Assembly (NCBI GenBank): GCA_947651335.1
Contig: CANSYV010000082.1
Span: 1-6,614, forward strand
Direction of reading: 5' to 3'
DNA: 6,614 bases
Origin: an uncultured Lachnospiraceae bacterium
Lineage (GTDB): Bacteria > Bacillota > Clostridia > Lachnospirales > Lachnospiraceae
Shown: positions 5,828 through 6,614 of the stretch, piece after piece
Layout: the number at the start of each line of letters is the position of its first letter
Numbering within the stretch: position 1 is the first letter of the stretch
Translations under genes and position numbers: made by a program
Notes under the pieces: model-generated
Database searches by the model: none
The model's input: the letters and a program-made list of their open reading frames with translations, nothing else
What the model was told of the DNA's origin: nothing

Positions 5828-6614
5828 GGAAACCAAACATCCCATTGATGCTGTCAGGCGCTGCTTTCTTATGCGCATGCCTTCTTCTTGGCGCCTGCGG
5901 AAAAAAAGAAGAAAATAAGATCATCTTAGGCTATGACAATACCGCCGAAGAAGCCATCCTGGCCAGTATGCTGGTAACCCTCATTGAGCAGGACAGCGAT
6001 ATTTCCGTGGAAGTCATGGGGGACCTGTCCGGCGGGGAAACGGTACTCCACCCGGCAATCGTTGAGGGCGAGATCGATTTGTATCCGGAATATACCGGGA
6101 CCGCATGGCTGAATACTTTGAAACATACGGATATTCCCGATACAAAAGCCCTCAACACCCAGCTGTTCCAGGAATATGAAGATAAATTTGACCTGCGCTG
6201 GGCAGGGCTCTACGGATTTAACAATTCCTATGGACTGGCAGTTTCCAAAGATGTGGCAGAGAAATACGGACTTAAGACATACTCAGACCTGGCGTCTGTA
6301 TCAGAAAAGCTCATATTCGGGGCAGAACCCGGATTCTTTGAACGCCAGGACGGATATGGAGGGCTGTGTGATGCCTACGGTTTCACTTTTAAAGAGAGCC
6401 TGGACATGACCTTTTCTGTGAAATACGATGCCGTGGCAGAGAAAAAAGCAGACGTGATCAATGTCTTCACCACTGACGGCCGTCTGGCGGCATCTGATGT
6501 GAAGGTGTTAAAAGATGACAAAAAATATTTTCCCGAATATCTGTGCGGCACCGTAGTACGGAAAGATACCCTGAAAAAGCGCTTATGCTACACGAAAAAT
6601 GGCAGGGAAAATTG
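5824..6614 (+). CDS. Betaine-type substrate-binding lipoprotein of the ABC transporter (OpuCC/ProX type), 3' end cut off by the window
   Basis: 263 codons are visible and the frame is open at the right edge; relatives are about 300 residues, so roughly 40 are missing. Residues 1-25 are a lipoprotein signal: R2/K3, a hydrophobic core, and lipobox LGAC with Cys25 as the lipidated residue, so the mature protein is anchored outside the membrane. OpuAC/ProX-family marks are EGEIDLYPEYTGTAW (81-95), FNNSYGLAVS (132-141), FGAEPGF (165-171), FTTDGRL (215-221) and YFPEY followed by TVVRKDTL (235-239, 243-250). Tyr87, Tyr90 and Tyr136 are candidates for the aromatic cage that binds the trimethylammonium head group. 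It should capture the quaternary amine and deliver it to the permease encoded just upstream. After Leu250 the sequence (KKRLCYTKNG...) no longer resembles the family, while other frames do, so a frameshift near 6571-6600 is possible. Assignment to the family is firm; ligand identity is not. Confidence 0.9.
   Translation, partial: MRKPNIPLMLSGAAFLCACLLLGACGKKEENKIILGYDNTAEEAILASMLVTLIEQDSDISVEVMGDLSGGETVLHPAIVEGEIDLYPEYTGTAWLNTLKHTDIPDTKALNTQLFQEYEDKFDLRWAGLYGFNNSYGLAVSKDVAEKYGLKTYSDLASVSEKLIFGAEPGFFERQDGYGGLCDAYGFTFKESLDMTFSVKYDAVAEKKADVINVFTTDGRLAASDVKVLKDDKKYFPEYLCGTVVRKDTLKKRLCYTKNGREN

Larger units (their letters stand above)
45..6614 (+). other. Probable seven-gene operon for uptake and demethylation of a quaternary amine
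   Basis: All seven genes run in the same direction from one promoter. Gaps between them are 17, 27, 22, 17 and 15 bases, followed by a 4-base ATGA overlap, and each gene has its own Shine-Dalgarno sequence except possibly the last, which is coupled. No hairpin followed by a T-run is visible in any gap. Gene content (MttB-type methyltransferase, corrinoid protein, methyl-THF forming enzyme, betaine transporter) forms one pathway, which supports co-transcription. The unit continues past the right edge. Confidence 0.8.

Noticed and set aside
1..6614. Mobile elements, CRISPR arrays, tRNA or rRNA genes
   Set aside because: No transposase-like protein, regular direct repeats, or cloverleaf or rRNA-like sequence was seen; the window is fully accounted for by the operon.

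Overview
The window looks like part of the chromosome of an anaerobic Gram-positive bacterium, most likely a Clostridia/Lachnospiraceae-type or acetogen-like organism. The reasons are the strong AGGAGG ribosome sites in front of nearly every gene, a near-consensus vegetative promoter in an AT-rich leader, coding DNA of roughly balanced GC (judged by eye), an OpuC-type betaine ABC transporter with a lipoprotein receptor, and a corrinoid/tetrahydrofolate methyl-transfer system. The family-level assignment is inference; no species is identifiable.

Layout: positions 1-125 are a short non-coding leader with one good promoter (TTGACA, 17 bp, TATACT) and overlapping inverted repeats that look like an operator. 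Seven genes then follow on the + strand, with gaps of 15-27 bases or a 4-base overlap and no visible terminator, so they form one probable operon: (1) methyl-corrinoid:tetrahydrofolate methyltransferase of the MtgA/AcsE type, 126-938; (2) its corrinoid (B12) carrier protein, MtgC type, 956-1591; (3) a zinc D-aminopeptidase-like protein of family M55 (DppA type), 1619-2422; (4) a non-pyrrolysine MttB-superfamily methyltransferase (MtgB/MtpB/MtcB type), 2445-3854; (5) a 12-helix MFS transporter, 3872-5173; (6) an OpuCB-type quaternary-amine ABC permease, 5189-5827; (7) an OpuCC-type substrate-binding lipoprotein, 5824 to beyond the window end. All large open frames on the - strand are shadows of these genes.

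How they work together (inference from family knowledge): a methylated amine, probably a quaternary ammonium compound such as glycine betaine, proline betaine, carnitine or a relative, enters through the ABC and/or MFS system. The MttB homologue moves one methyl group to Co(I) of the corrinoid protein, and the MtgA-type enzyme passes it to tetrahydrofolate, giving methyl-THF for acetogenesis or oxidation and releasing the demethylated amine. The M55 peptidase-like gene, placed between the corrinoid protein and the methyltransferase, and the second transporter family are not parts of the described glycine betaine system. They are the most interesting elements: they suggest either a conjugated (amide- or peptide-linked) betaine substrate or further processing of the product. 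The transporter ATPase and the corrinoid reductive activase (RamA/RamQ type) are not in the window. Close to the right edge the receptor reading frame stops resembling its family while two other frames resume the resemblance, which hints at a frameshift or sequence error.
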